Part shown: one piece after another, positions 61,013 to 64,000 of the stretch
Layout of the letters: each line of letters opens with the position of its first letter
Numbering within the stretch: the first letter of the stretch is position 1
Assembly (NCBI RefSeq): GCF_022447245.1
Contig: NZ_JAKVBC010000015.1
Coordinates: 53,350-117,349 of the forward strand
Direction of reading: 5' to 3'
Source of the DNA: Kordia sp.
GTDB lineage: Bacteria > Bacteroidota > Bacteroidia > Flavobacteriales > Flavobacteriaceae
DNA length: 64,000 nt
Position numbers and translations under genes: made by a program
Notes under the pieces: generated by a model
What the model was told of the DNA's origin: nothing
Seen by the model: only the letters and a program-made list of their open reading frames with translations
The model's database searches: none

Positions 61013-62334
61013 ATGGAAACTATAAAATCATTCAATCCAGCCAATGGTGCATTAGAAGGAGAAGTAACAATAACACCAATAAATCAAATTGAAGAGATTG
61101 TAAACAATGCACATAATGCTCAAAAACAATGGAAAAAATTATCTGTAGACAAACGTATAGATTATCTTGAAAAAGCAACACGTAAAGCTTCACCACACGC
61201 TCAAGAATTAGCAGAATTATTGAGTAGAGAAATGGGTAAAGATTACCGTCGTTCTTCAGGTGAAGTTAATGGTGTTATCAATTGTACATCTTATATAGCA
61301 TCAGAGGTGAAACAAGCCATTCAACCACAAAAAACTGGTAGTAGTACCTTGCATTATATGCCATTAGGCGTAGTAGGCGTCATCTCACCTTGGAACTATC
61401 CATTAGCGATGTTCAACAACTTAATGATTCCTGCATTAATTGCTGGTAACACTGTTTTGCTAAAACCATCTGAAGAAACACCTTTAGTGGCGCAGCGTTA
61501 TATAGAATTATTAAATGAAGTATTACCAGAAAACGTTTTACAAATCATCCACGGACGAAAAGAGGTTGGTCAAGCTTTGGTTGAATCAGACGTACAAATG
61601 ATTGCCTTTACAGGCTCACAAGCAGCAGGTAAAGATATTATGAAGCGTGCTGCATCAGGAGTAAAACGCTTAGTAATGGAATTAGGTGGTAATGACCCAA
61701 TGATAGTACTTCCAGACGCTAATGAAGTCACGCAGCACAGTATGCAGTTGGTGCAAGTTTGGAAAACTCAGGGCAAATGTGTACAGCTGCAGAACGTATA
61801 TATGTACACGAGAGTATTAAAGAAGAATTTGAAAATCAAGTTACAAATATTGCTTCTCAATACCAAATTGGTACCTGGGATGATCCAAACACTAATGTAT
61901 TTCCTATAATAAATGACAAACAACGTACTAATATCATTTCGCACATTCAAGATGCTATAGATAAAGGTGCAAAAGTACTATTAGGTGGTACAGAACATCC
62001 AGAGCATTTTGTAAAACCAACGGTACTAACAAATGTACCTGAATCAGCAATAATGGAATCTGAAGAAACATTTGGCCCTGTTATCAGTATTTCTAGTTTT
62101 AACTCAGTTGAAGAAGTAGTAGAAAGAGCTAATAATAGTAGATATGGTTTAGGAGCTTCTGTGTATGGTAATGCCAATGTAAATGAAATTGCACAACAAT
62201 TAGAAGCTGGTATGGTAGGCGTTAATAAACCTGCAGGTGCGAGCCCTTGGGTTGGTGCAAAACAAAGTGGGTTTGGTTTTCATGGATCTGTAGATGGACA
62301 TCGACAGTTTACCCAAGTTAAAGTAATAAATTAA
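61013..62334 (+). pseudogene. aldehyde dehydrogenase (succinate-semialdehyde type) broken by one frameshift
   Basis: From ATG 61013 the frame gives an ALDH with VISPWNYPLAMFNN, FTGSQAAGKDIM and LVMELGGNDPMIVLPDANE. After that the frame is lost near 61727-61731. One frame over, from GCA at 61732, it resumes as AAQYAVGASLENSGQMCTAAER with the catalytic Cys, then ESEETFGPVISIS and GASPWVGAKQSGFG to 62334. A single-base loss accounts for everything; total length (about 441 codons) equals that of intact short SSADH-type enzymes. TTG at 61004 is an unlikely start. A sequencing error remains possible. Confidence 0.8.
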
Positions 62335-62372
62335 ATTTTAGCTTATAACAGTTAAGGGTAAAAGAACAATAC

Positions 62373-62462
62373 ATGCATCACAAAAAATTATTACTTCAAT
62401 TAGATAATCAATTAGAATTTATAGAAGCAGAAACAGAAGACGTTTTAGAAAAAGCTGAATAA
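62373..62462 (+). pseudogene. 29-codon ORF, possible RteC N-terminal remnant
   Basis: The frame encodes MHHKKLLLQLDNQLEFIEAE followed by nine residues ending in AE. The pattern 'L..LD.QL.FIE.E......AE' resembles the N-terminus of RteC, a regulator of Bacteroidota conjugative elements, but the match is short and by eye. It may be a leftover of the mobile element that ended at the tRNA-His repeat. Confidence 0.25.
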
Positions 62463-62494
62463 GATTTGTGTTTCATCGTTTAAAATTAAACTAT

Positions 62495-62550
62495 GGAGTA
62501 TTGTTTAAGAGTATGGATTTTGATAGAAATTGATAGTTTTTCAATACTCC
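62495..62550 (+). terminator. stem-loop before the right tRNA-His repeat
   Basis: GGAGTATTG at 62495-62503 is the exact reverse complement of CAATACTCC at 62542-62550, followed by TTGTTTTG. The 38-nt loop is long, but the position fits termination of the oxygenase operon or of the island itself. Confidence 0.45.
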
Positions 62551-62601
62551 TTGTTTTGTAAATAATTGATAGTCAGTATAGGTGTAGGCGAGCGTTTTAT
62601 G

Positions 62602-62644
62602 TTGTGGTTCCAGAGGTCGCCGGTTCGAACCCGGTCTTTCACCC
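62602..62644 (+). repeat. right copy of the 43-bp tRNA-His repeat (putative attR)
   Basis: The 43 bases are identical to 17827-17869 and on the same strand, starting in the anticodon loop (TTGTGGTTCC) and ending TCTTTCACCC. The 5' half of the tRNA is absent: the preceding bases (GCGTTTTATG) do not pair as an anticodon stem. This is the expected duplicated 3' tRNA end at the far side of an integrated element. Confidence 0.8.
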
Positions 62645-62740
62645 ATAGCGAAACCGCAGTAATAGTGCGATTCAGAGTAATTTTGAATCGCATTTTTTAT
62701 TTTGTGTATTTGAAAGTGACAACAGTAATGACAACAGAAT

Positions 62741-64000
62741 ATGCAAGATTATATCCTTAAGAAGTATTCCGAGAACATTAGATTTTTCATTCAAAAAGTA
62801 AAAATCACACCTGAGAACTACACCAATAAAAAGACAGTTGAAAAAAGGTGGAAAGTACACTTTAGATATAACCAAGAAGGGAAAAAACTCCAGGACAATT
62901 CACAGCATCGGAAATACTTTTTAATGGTCAAAGAATCCAAATAAACAGAATCAAAGATCACGAATTGAAAGTTGATCTCATTGAAGCTCTTCTTGATACT
63001 GTTAAGGAAGATTTGAAGCGTGACCCTCGATTCATTACATCTCTTATTTACGGTAATGACAAAGCAAAAGAATTGTACCCTTCTATATTTGGAATTGTTG
63101 AAGAGGAAGATCAACAGCAAACAAAAAGTATCGAGGAGGCTCTTAATGAAGGTTTAGAAGAAAAGAAAGGGAAAAGTAGGTGAGGAATTTTACAAAGACC
63201 TTAGATCAGCTAAAAATAGGTTTCTTAAATACATTGGCACCCGAAAAGAAAACGACATATCTGCTCTCAATACAAAAATGATTACCGACTATTTAGGTTC
63301 AATAGGTAAATCAAATACAACCTATAATAATGCAAAAGCGAATCTATCTACAATTTTAACCGAGCTTAAACGATGGGAGTATATTCCAGTCAATTATGCT
63401 GAGAATATCAAGAAGCTCAAAACCAAACCCAAAAAGAATACGGCTTTTAGTGATGAGTTGCGAGGTAAGATTGTTGCAGAACTAAAAACGAAACCTATGC
63501 TATACTACTATTATCTTCATATTTATTATGGACTCATGCGTCCAAAAACGATCATTAGACTTAAGGTAAAGGATATTGATTTAGAGCGAAGAAAGTTCAA
63601 TACTGATACTAAAACTGGAAACTTTATAAAGTTCATTAATCAGAAACTTTATGACGAAGTATATTCCAAAATTGATTTTGATACAGCAAACCCCGAAGAT
63701 TATATTTTCAACCAGCTTACACTAGTTGGCGATTGGAATTCCAACGAAAAAGGCAAAGTAAATTTCTACACAAAGAAATTCAAGCCATACAAAAATAAAT
63801 TCAGCCTAAGTACTCATTACACTTGGTATTCATTTCGTCATACTGCTATTGGCAAAATCTTTGAAAATAAAGTTGAGGAGCTTAAAAAAGAAAATCAGTC
63901 CAACTACATAGAGAAAGCAATAGATTTTGTTAGGCAGTTTACAAATCATACTACCAACCAACAGACAAAACAATATCTTAGAGATATTTCAACAGAATTG
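62741..64000 (+). pseudogene. tyrosine recombinase (integrase) with two frameshifts, cut by window edge
   Basis: The reading starts MQDYILKKYSENIRFFIQKV. At 62882-62887 (GGG followed by six A) the frame moves by -1, and the protein continues as TPGQFTASEILFNGQRIQIN with KDHELKVDLIEALL. Near 63168 (GGGAAAAG) it moves by +1 back to the first frame and runs on as VGEEFYKDLRSAKNRFLKYI to the window end without a stop. The catalytic part shows YYGLMRPKTIIRLK (first Arg) and WYSFRHTAIGKI (box II His/Arg region). It lies 96 bp after the right tRNA-His repeat, the usual place of an integrase beside its own attachment site. Confidence 0.75.

Noticed and set aside
62566..62760. 64-codon frame spanning the right tRNA-His repeat
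   Set aside because: It contains the translated tRNA fragment (RSPVRTRSFT) and ends inside the integrase gene; it is not a real protein.

Overview
The window is low-GC DNA from a member of the Bacteroidota, most likely a marine Flavobacteriaceae species (inference). Support comes from TAnnTTTG-type -7 promoter elements (for example TTTG-N19-TATATTTG before tRNA-His), a BshB1-type bacillithiol deacetylase, a fused ResB/CcsA cytochrome c protein, LytS/LytTR regulators beside a TonB-type receptor, and Bacteroidota-style integrases.

Bases 1-17.7 kb look like ordinary chromosome: a DUF2520-type oxidoreductase (partial), two small membrane proteins, a truncated haemoglobin, the cytochrome c biogenesis fusion, a lipoprotein, a two-component pair with an outer-membrane receptor, a double-glycine leader peptide, a CHAP protein, a glutathione-peroxidase-like lipoprotein, a MATE pump, a trans-sulfuration enzyme, a TPR lipoprotein, bshB1, and a tandem pair of small membrane proteins of which one carries a stop codon.

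At 17.8 kb lies tRNA-His. Its 3' half (43 bp, starting in the anticodon loop) is repeated exactly and in the same orientation at 62.6 kb. The 44.8 kb in between has the layout of an integrated island. Its left two thirds (18.4-46.4 kb) hold a nearly complete adenosylcobalamin pathway: corrin ring methylation (cobI, cobJ-cobH fusion, cobL, cbiG-cobM fusion, cobK, cbiD, cobA), cobalt handling (a CobW-type GTPase, a Ni/Co permease, cbiX, and also cobN with a ChlI/ChlD-like subunit), amidation and adenosylation (cobB, cobQ, a PduO-type adenosyltransferase), and nucleotide-loop assembly (cbiB, cobD-like, cobU, cobT, cobS, cobC). A cobalamin riboswitch precedes the minus-strand cbiX/cobA operon.

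The right third (46.4-62.4 kb) starts with a decayed integrase and carries a redox/electrophile-defence block: a LysR and an HxlR regulator, a YgiN-like monooxygenase, an SDR, a FUSC-type membrane protein, two flavodoxin-fold quinone reductases (one with an in-frame stop), two aldehyde dehydrogenases (one frameshifted), four AhpC/TSA-fold proteins, a bestrophin-like channel, a hotdog thioesterase and a 2OG-Fe(II) oxygenase. Three promoters in this block share a 24-bp imperfect palindrome and flanking sequence at the same distance from the -7 element, which suggests one regulon, probably under the LysR protein. The HxlR gene has a perfect 18-bp palindrome in its divergent promoter region. After the second tRNA-His repeat another tyrosine recombinase begins and runs off the window with two mutually compensating frameshifts, which suggests a second island in tandem.
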